DNA from: a virus
Virus record (IMG/VR): IMGVR_UViG_3300031963_005395
Coordinates: 1-20,093 of that record
Strand: one strand, 5' to 3'
DNA length: 20,093 nucleotides
Each line of letters starts with the position of its first letter. Position 1 is the stretch's first letter. Positions 6,146 through 13,892 of this stretch are shown here, piece after piece. The position numbers and the translations under genes were made by a program. The notes beneath the pieces were generated by a model. It saw nothing but the letters and a program-made list of their open reading frames with translations. It was not told the DNA's origin and did not search any database.

Positions 6146-8179
6146 TTAACCTTCTATTGCTTTTTTAGCGGCAGATCTGATACGGGCTTTAATCACGTCG
6201 CCATAAGTAATTTTGTTAGGGTTGCCATGATATTTAGCGAGAGATTTTTCGCTAGGTGTCACAGCAATTTTACCTTCTTCTGAGATTTCAGACTCTTCAT
6301 TCATCTCGCCTTGCATATAATTTGCAGTAGTCGAGATGTAATCTTCGGCTAGAGTAATCTTGCTCTGCACCCATTCTGGAAGGTTGGTATTATCTTCTAG
6401 CATATCATGCATGCGCTTGGCGTTATGCATAATGCTGCGAAGTTGAGACTTTGCCATATCACCTTCGTAGTCATACTCGCCTGCATCTGCAGCGTCTTTT
6501 GGTTCTTCGTTCATTATATCTTCCCTGGCTAAAACTTCGCGACCAGAGCGCAATGGTGAATGTCCTCTGTCGAATGGCACCTTGCCTTTGATTGCTGCTT
6601 CGACGCCCTTAGCACGAACCCAATTGTCTTTTTTCTTTTTATTTTCTAAATTACGTTCATCAACCTGCTCGGCTTCTTCTTTTTTGAGTCCAGCCTTCAT
6701 TGCTCTTCTAGCAAGATTACGGACATAGCGATGACCCGCTGGTTGTTTTCCTGGTGGCATAGTTGGCTTCTCCTTGACTGGACCACCGAGCGCTGCCTCG
6801 GCTTCCTGTTTAGTAACTTCATCAATCTGCTCGACTTCTTCAAAATAAGCCTTCATGTGCGCTTCGGTGTCTTTCTTGGTTTGATTTGGACCAAGACCGC
6901 CAAGTTTTGTCATGCGGCGAATATATTTTTTTGTAGCAGCAGCCGCGCGACGATTTTTATTGCGATTTAAGAAGTTTTTTACATCAGATGATTTTGGGCG
7001 AGCGGCTGCTTCATAATCGAAGCGCATGTTGGCTTCGTCAATCTGCTCGACTTCTTCTTTCTTCAACTCTTTCGCACGACGTTCTGATGCTGGCATTTCT
7101 TGATCTTGTTTTCTTTGCAACTCTGCAGCACGAACATCGGATGCTGGAACTTGACCCGTTGCACCAATGTCCTGTAGACGCTGAGCCAATGCTGGACGTT
7201 CAGCGGCAAGTTGAGCAACTGACTTTGTTGTATCAGTGTGTGCTTTTGCTCCCATTGAAGCCAATGACATTGCACCAACTGCGAGTGCCTTTGCAATTTT
7301 GCCTTCTTCGAGTTCTACTTCTTCTTTTTTAAGTTTTGCTGTCGCGAGTTTTATACCCGATGCTCTGTTTTTTATCTTTTGCGGGTTTACTGTTTGATAT
7401 TCTTTACCTCTCAAATCTTTTGCCATAGACTCAATTTCATTCTGAGCCTTTGACTTGTATGATTGCAGAGTTTTCTTTTTTAATTCATCAATCTGTTCGA
7501 CTTCTTCTTTTACTTTTTTATATTGTTTTTGCAATATTTTCAATGCACCTGATTTAACTTTATCGCGTTTAACTGGATTCGCTTTTTTTCCTAATGCTAA
7601 TCCTTCAGCACCACGACTTGAAGATGGTTGAGATTTATCCATTTCATCGAGTTCGACTTCTTCATCCATCGATGATCTGGTCACCTTGGAATGTAGGCTG
7701 TCATGGACATCGCGCAAGTCATCGTGTTGACGCTGTAGAGTTGGAACATCAAAACTTTTTGCTTTTTTGGCAACCGACTTCTCAGCAGCAGCCTTGATTG
7801 CTGCCATTCTCATTTGTGCAGGAGTGAGTTGAACTGGCTCAGTTCCGCGTTGTTTGTTCAATGCAGCAACTTCATCTGGCGACCAAACTCTGCCCTTGTC
7901 GGCTTTCTGAGAAACTCCAGCACCACCATGTTCTCCGCCAACGGCAAGACCCTTCGTAGCACCATAGGCAGTTGCGCTTGCTGCTGCAAGTTGCTTTGCT
8001 CTTACAGTTGGCTTGACTTCTTTGGATGCTTGCTTGACGCTTTCTCCAGCCCCATGACCGCTTGACTTGAGCCATGATTGAAATGCTGGATTCTTAGCAT
8101 GAACTTTCTTTAGTCTGTCTTGCATTACTTTTGAACCAGAAGTAAATGCTTTATCCCATGCTTTTGTTGGATCTGCCAT
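6146..8179 (-). CDS. Modular head polyprotein with repeated (I/L/V)xE linkers
   Basis: A 677-residue, Lys/Arg/Ala-rich protein built of short basic modules separated by acidic linkers: EEVELDE 173-179, EEVEQIDE 225-232, EEVELEE 286-292, EEVEQIDE 375-382 and 447-454, EEAEQVDE 501-508, with a looser NEESEISEE at 627-635. Modules between linkers are strongly basic: 233-285 has 15 Lys/Arg to 4 Asp/Glu, and 383-446 has 16 to 5. Module 240-283 and the segment near 570-625 (YEGDMAKSQLRS, NLPEWVQSKITLAEDY) are types I recall as recurring in aquatic phage proteins of unknown function. Each linker contains a triplet compatible or nearly compatible with the T4 gp21 prohead-protease rule (L/I)xE. The protein may therefore be a prohead core polyprotein cut into DNA-binding peptides; this is inferred. 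It starts 1 nt after the upstream stop. Confidence 0.85.
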   Translation of the reverse strand: MADPTKAWDKAFTSGSKVMQDRLKKVHAKNPAFQSWLKSSGHGAGESVKQASKEVKPTVRAKQLAAASATAYGATKGLAVGGEHGGAGVSQKADKGRVWSPDEVAALNKQRGTEPVQLTPAQMRMAAIKAAAEKSVAKKAKSFDVPTLQRQHDDLRDVHDSLHSKVTRSSMDEEVELDEMDKSQPSSSRGAEGLALGKKANPVKRDKVKSGALKILQKQYKKVKEEVEQIDELKKKTLQSYKSKAQNEIESMAKDLRGKEYQTVNPQKIKNRASGIKLATAKLKKEEVELEEGKIAKALAVGAMSLASMGAKAHTDTTKSVAQLAAERPALAQRLQDIGATGQVPASDVRAAELQRKQDQEMPASERRAKELKKEEVEQIDEANMRFDYEAAARPKSSDVKNFLNRNKNRRAAAATKKYIRRMTKLGGLGPNQTKKDTEAHMKAYFEEVEQIDEVTKQEAEAALGGPVKEKPTMPPGKQPAGHRYVRNLARRAMKAGLKKEEAEQVDERNLENKKKKDNWVRAKGVEAAIKGKVPFDRGHSPLRSGREVLAREDIMNEEPKDAADAGEYDYEGDMAKSQLRSIMHNAKRMHDMLEDNTNLPEWVQSKITLAEDYISTTANYMQGEMNEESEISEEGKIAVTPSEKSLAKYHGNPNKITYGDVIKARIRSAAKKAIEG
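6656..7663 (-). repeat. Six dispersed direct repeats coding EEVEQIDE-type linkers
   Basis: Copies lie at 7643-7663, 7484-7507, 7304-7324, 7034-7057, 6818-6841 and 6656-6679. Four (7484, 7034, 6818, 6656) are 24-mers of the plus-strand form TTCRTCAAYCTGYTCGRCTTCTTC; the other two are shorter variants with LDE or LEE. Spacing is irregular (about 150-270 bp) because the modules between them differ in length. The copies are in frame and embedded in one gene, so this is neither CRISPR nor an integration repeat. Confidence 0.85.
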
Positions 8180-8180
8180 G

Positions 8181-8450
8181 TTAATACTCGCTAATCTGTA
8201 GTTTTAAATCCGTTGTTCCGCGCTTTATTCTATGGAAGGTATATGACGGAATCACATACTCTTTCCCAACTATCAAAGGCTCTGGAAGGTCATCTTCGAA
8301 CTGAATTTCCCAGCCTTCTCCTTCCAAAACAGTCACAATTCTATTATTTTTATCGCGATGCCATACTAATTCTTCGTTCAAAACGTCCTTCGAGAATGTT
8401 CTGAAGAACGTTTTATTATTTAGTTTTTCGTCGGTATATGCTGACACCAT
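8181..8450 (-). CDS. Small cupin-like phage protein
   Basis: An 89-residue protein. ELVWHRDKNNRIVTVLEGEGWEIQFEDDLP, followed by a short gap and EYVIPSYTFHRIKRG, reads like the two conserved strands of a single-domain cupin: the first His with a following Glu-Gly turn, and the IPxxxxHR motif with a second His. The likely fold is a small beta-barrel that may bind metal; the substrate is unknown. Similar short proteins with FFRTFS and VWHRD are common in aquatic T4-like phages in my memory. I chose the ATG at 8450 (it overlaps the preceding stop as TAATG) rather than the in-frame TTG at 8459, because coupled overlaps are the rule here. It sits between two mosaic head-type genes. Confidence 0.75.
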   Translation of the reverse strand: MVSAYTDEKLNNKTFFRTFSKDVLNEELVWHRDKNNRIVTVLEGEGWEIQFEDDLPEPLIVGKEYVIPSYTFHRIKRGTTDLKLQISEY

Positions 8451-11056
8451 TACCACCAAGTCTTCCCAGAGTTGCTAAAGAATCTTGGCCATCTGCAAGC
8501 CCAGTACGAAGCCGAGGTCTTATCCTTGTTGGTCAAGCAGCGATGACGAGCGACGAAAGAACGAACTCTGGCTGGATCATTAAATTTCTTAGCCATTCCA
8601 GATTGACTGAAGCGAACCTTCTTTACGCCACCATCGCCTGTACGGACATAAACCGCACCGCCGCCGCCTTCGCGCCATGGCTTGCCGATACCTTTACCAT
8701 CTGTTGGGTCGGATTCTTCTTTCATAGGAACCGAATACTCTCTATACGGATCAAACTCATCATCGTCAGATCTGTGTTCTTTACCGCCCATTCGATTTAC
8801 AATTCTATTGTAGAGTTTAGATCTCGATGGCTCATCGCTGCTGCCAGCAAATACCATTGTTTTTAAACCGTGTTTTTTCGCGTGTTTTTGTGCAATAGAC
8901 TTAACTGTTGAGATGATTGAAGAAGCCTTTCCACCACCTTCGCCAGTAATTTCATGTTCCCCTGCTTCAAAATATTTTCTGTCTCCATGTTTACCTACTG
9001 GGACAAAATCTGCAGGTTTTTTTCCGTGATACCCGAACGATAAACTGCCCTTTTTACCTTGAAAGCGATTAATTGAGACAGAATAAGTATGTTGTAGATT
9101 TCCTTTTCCTGGGATTCGGAATGTGTACAGGTGTTCAGGTCCATTTTCGCTTTTAGGGTCTTCTGGGCGTAAAGTCCCGTGATATGTGTGTGGATAAACT
9201 GTGTTGAACACCTCATCAATTTGTTCCATATCTTCTTCGAATGGATAGTCAAGAATCACTTCCCGACCTTCGTAGATTGCCGTTTCACCGATGTCTGAAT
9301 TGAGCATATCGGCTTCCCATTCATCAGCAGGAGTATATTGTCCTTCTGCATATAGACGCTTGGCTTCGTTTATCATCTCAAAGAACATATCTGATCCTGG
9401 ACGGAAGACGTTTTCAGTGAACGAAATCTTATTCTCGAGATGGTACTCAACGGCTTCTCTAAGTTTTTCTTCTCTCGTAAAAACAGAAGTGATTGGCAAT
9501 CCATCCACTGTCATGTTTAATCTGTCTGGAGAAGGTGGCTTAGATTTTGTTTTTTTTGGTTTTAGCGTCGGAGTGACATCTACTCCATCAACAGTTTCTT
9601 TTCTTAAACTTCTAAAATCTTTTTTGGCATAAGCAGCAGTTTCATTACACTGACAATCGCCGCCGCATCCGCAATCTGTTTCTAATGGAGTTTCAATTTC
9701 TTGCTCTTGACCAGGAGTCATAGCAATAGCATGTTTTTTATACTCATCAGTTCCTACTAATTGCATTTCAGAAATATTGTTTTCTCTTGCTGCCAATACT
9801 TTTGTTCTATTACCCTTTCTAGGTAGTCTGCGAAGTTTTTTTGGTAGTTCTTCTTGAAGTTCTTCTTCCTCTTTTACTGGAACGCAATTAGGAACTTTTT
9901 TCCCATTCTTAGTTTTCATGCCGATTGCGGTATAACCCTTCCAGCATGCATTTTTTAGATCGCCAGTAGCCTTTTTAATTTCAGTTAGCGATTTTGGTCT
10001 AGGTTCATCTTTTTTTTCAATTTCTTTCATTTCTAAACCTAGAGAGATAACTCTTTCTAGGAGTTTCTGAATTTCGCTAGCAAAGAAAACTTTCTCCATT
10101 TCTGAAGATTCGTTTAGATTGATTGAGTTATTGAATACATGTGCCTCAACAAACGCAGCAAGTTTTTCTGTCTTTAGGAATTTATCAATACGCTTGTTTT
10201 CTTGAATAGGATTCTCGCGTTGTTCATTGCGTAGACGTGAGACTTTATTGGTAACAGAAACGTAAACGAAATCGTAGGTGTATCCGTGCTCATGCAACAT
10301 GTCTTGAATCTTAGCAATTCGCGATTCATCTAATGCGCCATTAATGACGAGATTAGTTTTGCTCTCATACAATTCATTTGCTGATTGATTTAGAATTTGA
10401 TCAGCCTGTACCTCTGTGAGATCAAAGCGTGAAAAGATGTTATTCAAAACATAGTCTTTTCCGCTACCAGGTGCACCAAGTAAGAAGATTCCAATAGGAT
10501 TGATTGATTCCATTTGCATTCCCGCTTTTACTGTGTCGTGTATTTGTTTGCCAAGTTTTTTATCACTGTAGTGTGAGACGAACTCATCTTTCTTTCCAGC
10601 AGCAACTAGACCGCGAAGTTTAGATGCTGACATTCCTTCTGCGCCTTCGGCATCTGGATCGCGATGTCCTGCTGACTTAACTTCCACTTTTTTAATTCCA
10701 GGAAATTCTTTTTTACGATATTTCGTTAGCAATCCCTGAAACTCAGCAACGCGATCAGAACCAACAATCATTGTCACATGAGTATGACCTTTTGATTCTA
10801 GGTGTTTCATCGCATCAATTGCTGTTCTAACTTTTTCGTGAGAAATAACATTTGCCTCAGGAAACAATTTGCGCATAGCGCCCACTTTTTCCTCATGCGA
10901 CATTGGATTTTTCTTAGGATCTTGCGTACGAGTAGGAAAAATATAATGAGTTCCACCAGTTGATTCGGCGTGATCCTGAACTGCCTTTACCAGTTTACCA
11001 TGACCCTGTTCGGTAGGAGGATTGAACCTGCCAAAGGTAAATGTTGCTTTACTCAT
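8450..11056 (-). CDS. Mosaic protein: nucleotidyltransferase, P-loop kinase and structural modules
   Basis: An 868-residue multidomain protein. Residues 1-180 form a nucleotidyltransferase of the NMNAT/cytidylyltransferase superfamily: TFGRFNPPTEQGHGKL (6-21) holds the GxFxPxxxGH signature, and GMSASKLR (141-148) corresponds to the SxTxxR-type motif. Residues 186-340 form a kinase-like P-loop domain with GAPGSGKD at 194-201. Residues 369-393 are a CWKGY...VPNC module that I recall from other phage proteins. A metal-binding-looking CGCGGDCQC lies at 462-470. EEDMEQIDEV at 607-616 is the same linker as in the neighbours. Residues 617-780 may be GNAT-like (SRSKLYNRIV). The C-terminal ~75 residues (VYVRTGDGGVKKVRF, RHRC, YWACRWPRF) match a phage module I recall as DUF5872. 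The enzyme substrate is unknown. The start overlaps the upstream stop (ATGA). Confidence 0.85.
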   Translation of the reverse strand: MSKATFTFGRFNPPTEQGHGKLVKAVQDHAESTGGTHYIFPTRTQDPKKNPMSHEEKVGAMRKLFPEANVISHEKVRTAIDAMKHLESKGHTHVTMIVGSDRVAEFQGLLTKYRKKEFPGIKKVEVKSAGHRDPDAEGAEGMSASKLRGLVAAGKKDEFVSHYSDKKLGKQIHDTVKAGMQMESINPIGIFLLGAPGSGKDYVLNNIFSRFDLTEVQADQILNQSANELYESKTNLVINGALDESRIAKIQDMLHEHGYTYDFVYVSVTNKVSRLRNEQRENPIQENKRIDKFLKTEKLAAFVEAHVFNNSINLNESSEMEKVFFASEIQKLLERVISLGLEMKEIEKKDEPRPKSLTEIKKATGDLKNACWKGYTAIGMKTKNGKKVPNCVPVKEEEELQEELPKKLRRLPRKGNRTKVLAARENNISEMQLVGTDEYKKHAIAMTPGQEQEIETPLETDCGCGGDCQCNETAAYAKKDFRSLRKETVDGVDVTPTLKPKKTKSKPPSPDRLNMTVDGLPITSVFTREEKLREAVEYHLENKISFTENVFRPGSDMFFEMINEAKRLYAEGQYTPADEWEADMLNSDIGETAIYEGREVILDYPFEEDMEQIDEVFNTVYPHTYHGTLRPEDPKSENGPEHLYTFRIPGKGNLQHTYSVSINRFQGKKGSLSFGYHGKKPADFVPVGKHGDRKYFEAGEHEITGEGGGKASSIISTVKSIAQKHAKKHGLKTMVFAGSSDEPSRSKLYNRIVNRMGGKEHRSDDDEFDPYREYSVPMKEESDPTDGKGIGKPWREGGGGAVYVRTGDGGVKKVRFSQSGMAKKFNDPARVRSFVARHRCLTNKDKTSASYWACRWPRFFSNSGKTWW

Positions 11057-12192
11057 ATTTTTGCTCTTAATAGTGCGCTTCTTGCACGATTTGCTTTACT
11101 AAATTCTAAGCGATTTACAAGTTTAATTCCCTTAGAAACAAACCCTTCGCCGCCTGATTCTTTTCCTGCGATTTCAGTTTTGACACCGCCATGCGCAGTT
11201 TTATTTAGAGCATCTGCAAGAGCGTTAGTTGCTTGCTGAACGTGGTGATGAATTTCAAATGAGCGATTGAAGGCTTCTTTGTTATTATCAATGTGAGCCA
11301 TGTGAGCATCGCGCTGCGCTGCTTTTTGATTCTTAGCCTTCTCAGTTTTTACTTTGTCGATTTCTTTTTGTAATCTTCCGCCGAGGTGTTTCTTATAACC
11401 TTCGACGCTTGGCTTTTCGCCAGTATCAAGAGTTGAGTTTATATAAGTTCTTAAGTGTGTTTCATGACCTGCTAAATGACCATAGTCATGGTTTTTCATT
11501 AGAGACTGAGCAGCAGAAATATGTTCTAGGACTTTCTTTTTTGCTGCAGCAGGAATTTTTTGTTGTTCTTTTGAAACTGAGTGATCAACCAAATGCACAT
11601 CTGGGTGAGAACGGAATTCTGACTGATCAATAACAGGCGTCGCCTTACGCTTTGGTCCTTTGAGTTCAGTATGAAGTGCTATACTGACTCTAGATTTAGC
11701 AAGTTTTTTGCCTTCTGAAGAATCTTTAGGGACTGAATATGAGACTGTATTAGGTGTGTGTCCAATACGACCACCCTTTTCTTCACGAGTTTCAGGTGTG
11801 GACATAAACCCACCCTGCCATTCTCCAGATCTATTAGGAAGAATTTTATGAGCGTGTGCAAGAATAGTCTTTAATGGACTTGCTAGATAAGGCTTGTGTC
11901 CATGCTGACGTTCAATGTCATCATTAGAATAATTATAACTTGAACCAGCGCCTTTATACTTTACTCCGACTTTGCCTGTGTCATCTCTTTTGATTTGAAA
12001 TGACATTCTGTCGTCAATTTTACGAGTGGCTGGGGTACGACCCATCGCAACACCCCTGAGTGTAGTCAGAGCATGTTGCGCGGGTTTCGGACCATCAAAC
12101 GTCAGATCGGAAGGGTGCTCTATGTGCTGAATGCCAACTGCTTCTTTGGCTTCTGATAGAAATGATTCTACGAATAGTCGAAATCGTTGCAT
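11053..12192 (-). CDS. CTS-like protein with degenerate KxDG nucleotidyltransferase-like domain (DUF6267-like)
   Basis: A 379-residue basic protein. The N-terminus MQRFRLFVESFLSEAKEAVG is amphipathic with LSE-A fitting prohead-protease trimming. Residues 21-180 follow the layout of a phage family I recall (HxEHPxD start, KxDGxP motif, GHxPxL, QGDxxxT, HTPNTxxYSVP, KVxxxxHT), including IQHIEHPSDLTFDG, GHKPYLASPLK, WQGGFMST, GHTPNTVSYSVP and SRVSIALHT. That layout resembles covalent nucleotidyltransferases/RNA ligases (motif I KxDG). Here the motif reads KIDDRMS (Lys58), with Asp instead of Gly and the downstream residues changed, so activity is doubtful. The C-terminal half is helical, His/Lys-rich. 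ATG 12192 follows GGAAGG. A 33-nt gap separates it from the sugar block. Confidence 0.8.
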   Translation of the reverse strand: MQRFRLFVESFLSEAKEAVGIQHIEHPSDLTFDGPKPAQHALTTLRGVAMGRTPATRKIDDRMSFQIKRDDTGKVGVKYKGAGSSYNYSNDDIERQHGHKPYLASPLKTILAHAHKILPNRSGEWQGGFMSTPETREEKGGRIGHTPNTVSYSVPKDSSEGKKLAKSRVSIALHTELKGPKRKATPVIDQSEFRSHPDVHLVDHSVSKEQQKIPAAAKKKVLEHISAAQSLMKNHDYGHLAGHETHLRTYINSTLDTGEKPSVEGYKKHLGGRLQKEIDKVKTEKAKNQKAAQRDAHMAHIDNNKEAFNRSFEIHHHVQQATNALADALNKTAHGGVKTEIAGKESGGEGFVSKGIKLVNRLEFSKANRARSALLRAKI

Positions 12193-12219
12193 TGCCCTTC
12201 CACGCTGTGGGAGAATATT

Positions 12220-12236
12220 ATCTATTTAGTATAGAT
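12220..12236. promoter_or_regulatory. Short palindrome at the sugar/head block boundary
   Basis: ATCTAT-N5-ATAGAT is a perfect 6-bp inverted repeat that spans the stop codon of the upstream SDR gene, in front of the 33-nt gap 12193-12225. On the minus strand its loop and 3' arm read ACTAAATAGAT, which is 6 of 8 to the T4 late element TATAAATA at best. It may be an operator, a weak promoter or chance in AT-rich DNA; there is no GC-rich stem with a T-run, so it is not a clear terminator. Confidence 0.25.
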
Positions 12237-13017
12237 TAGGTTTCATTGTACTCACAGCATTTACAAGAGCATCACGAACATCTGACATTGCGTCATATGC
12301 TGGAATGGTGCAAGTAGAACGACCTGCCGCCGTTGCAGCGCGGAATTCGTCTGGCGTAAACCACTGAGGCTGGATACCCATAATCTCAGCGAGTTCATGC
12401 ATGTTCACAGAACCCTTGTTGACTAGGTTATAATACCCATCTGGAGCCTCATCCAACATCAAATCGCAGGCTACATTGACCGCTTCATCAAGATCTGTCA
12501 AAGAATTTTGACCTGCATCGATCAATTTTGCGTTTTTGGCGTAGTTGTAGACCTTGTATAGGTAGTTTTTTGGCTCAACCTTACCCGTAAATGGCATACG
12601 AATACGATAGACCTGAGCCTTATCGCCCAAGTATACGTCTGAAACGCCCTTTGCAACTGAATAGGTGCTGCCAAAGAAGTTTGGTGGGGCATCTACGGTT
12701 TGAATATCGCCTGTATAGATACAACCGCTTGAAAAATGCGACATTCTGACGCCATTTTCCTCAGCAGCGGCATACAAAAGTCCTGGATAAATTGCGTTCC
12801 CGTAAACTGTATTCTGCTTATCCAATTCACAAGCATCCACGTTTGGAGTTCCAGTTACGCCAGCGCAATTTACCACCCAATCATAACGGTTTTTGTGTAA
12901 AGCACTGATTGCAGAATTGTGGGATGCCATTGTTACGACAAATCCACGCTCCACCAAATTGTCGAATACCTTTTTACCTGTCCAACCACGACCAACTACT
13001 AGAAAATGCATAATCAT
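12226..13017 (-). CDS. SDR-family 4-keto-sugar reductase, possibly epimerase/reductase
   Basis: A 263-residue extended short-chain dehydrogenase. The Rossmann GxGxxG is at 9-14 (GRGWTG), NCAGVTGTPNVDACE at 50-64, SSGCIYTGD at 96-104 and the catalytic pair Tyr119/Lys123 in YSVAK; RIRMPF and NSLTDLDEAV follow. It resembles RmlD-type reductases, and more specifically the plant and giant-virus-like bifunctional 3,5-epimerase/4-reductase (UER/NRS-ER), which share AGVTGxPNVDxCE, a GCI segment, FxGSxYSxxK and RxRMP as I recall. With rmlA and rmlB just upstream it would finish synthesis of a deoxysugar nucleotide such as dTDP-L-rhamnose using NAD(P)H. GAGGG lies 7 nt before ATG 13017, supporting this start over an ATG two codons later. 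It starts 2 nt after rmlA. Confidence 0.85.
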   Translation of the reverse strand: MIMHFLVVGRGWTGKKVFDNLVERGFVVTMASHNSAISALHKNRYDWVVNCAGVTGTPNVDACELDKQNTVYGNAIYPGLLYAAAEENGVRMSHFSSGCIYTGDIQTVDAPPNFFGSTYSVAKGVSDVYLGDKAQVYRIRMPFTGKVEPKNYLYKVYNYAKNAKLIDAGQNSLTDLDEAVNVACDLMLDEAPDGYYNLVNKGSVNMHELAEIMGIQPQWFTPDEFRAATAAGRSTCTIPAYDAMSDVRDALVNAVSTMKPNLY

Positions 13018-13019
13018 AA

Positions 13020-13892
13020 TTAAACCCTCATTGTCAAAATTTTGTTTAGATACTTACCATAATCCGACTTCTTATACTTATTCGCCGCATATTCAAGATC
13101 CCATGCAGAAATCCATTCATTACGATATGCAATTTCTTCAGGGCAAGCAATCATCGTTCCAGTTCTACGCTGGACTGAACCGACGAACGTTGACGCCTCA
13201 GCCAATGATTCAAACGTACCTGTATCAATCCAAGCAATACCACGGTTTAGATACTCAACGTTGACCTGATTCTGTTCTAGATACATTCGATTCAGATCAG
13301 TAATTTCCAACTCACCACGAGCAGATGGCTTGAGTTGTTTTGCATACTCAACAACCTTGTTGTCATAGAAATACAATCCAGTAACGGCATAGTTACTTGG
13401 AGCAACTTCTGGCTTTTCAATAATGTCTACGGGGTCGCCATTCTCATCAAGTTTCAAAACCCCGAATCGTTCTGGATCATGTACATGATAGGCAAACAAT
13501 GTACAGCCAGGATTACTCTGTGCGAAATTGAAACGATTGATTAGATCATTTCCATAAAAAATGTTATCGCCAAGAATCAAAGCAACGTCGCTCTTCCCAA
13601 TCCACTTTTCAGCAATTAGAAAACACTCAGCAATACCATTAGGTTGTAACTGAGTTTCGTAAGATATTTGTAAACCCCACTGATTTCCATTACCGATTAG
13701 ATTCTCGAATGGTGCTCTATCAGCAGGTGAAGTGATAATCATAATATCACGAATGCCAGCAAGCATCAGCGTCGACAATGGATAATATACCAGCGGCTTG
13801 TCATAAACTGGCAATAGTTGCTTGGATACAACTTTCGTGCATGGATAGAGACGAGTTCCCAACCCACCACTCAATATAATTCCCTTTCTCAT
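13020..13892 (-). CDS. rmlA: Glucose-1-phosphate thymidylyltransferase (RmlA)
   Basis: A 290-residue nucleotidyltransferase that joins dTTP and glucose-1-phosphate to dTDP-glucose plus pyrophosphate. The signature is clear: GGLGTRLYPCT at 9-19, SKQLLPVYDKP at 23-33, QPNGIAECF at 83-91, the metal-binding LILGDNIFYG at 105-114, and IIEKPEVAPSNYAVTGLYFYD further on. Length is normal for short RmlA enzymes. I chose ATG 13892 rather than the in-frame GTG at 13901: it overlaps the rmlB stop as ATGA and has GGAG 8 nt upstream. The order rmlB-rmlA-SDR with overlaps indicates one translationally coupled unit supplying an activated deoxysugar. Possible uses are decoration of virion proteins or DNA, or alteration of host surface polysaccharide; the sequence does not decide. 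Confidence 0.95.
   Translation of the reverse strand: MRKGIILSGGLGTRLYPCTKVVSKQLLPVYDKPLVYYPLSTLMLAGIRDIMIITSPADRAPFENLIGNGNQWGLQISYETQLQPNGIAECFLIAEKWIGKSDVALILGDNIFYGNDLINRFNFAQSNPGCTLFAYHVHDPERFGVLKLDENGDPVDIIEKPEVAPSNYAVTGLYFYDNKVVEYAKQLKPSARGELEITDLNRMYLEQNQVNVEYLNRGIAWIDTGTFESLAEASTFVGSVQRRTGTMIACPEEIAYRNEWISAWDLEYAANKYKKSDYGKYLNKILTMRV

Noticed and set aside
6656-7663. Regularly recurring 24-bp repeats that could suggest a CRISPR array
   Set aside because: They are direct in-frame repeats coding a linker peptide, are not palindromic, and have unequal spacing filled by coding modules.
8450-11056. Calling the 868-aa protein NadR outright
   Set aside because: The domain order is similar, but the P-loop is GAPGSGKD rather than the typical NadR form, and over 500 extra residues of phage modules follow; the substrate is not shown by motifs.
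12193-12225. Rho-independent terminator between the sugar and head blocks
   Set aside because: Only a 6-bp AT-rich palindrome and a weak 4-bp CCAC/GTGG stem are present, with no run of T after a GC-rich stem.
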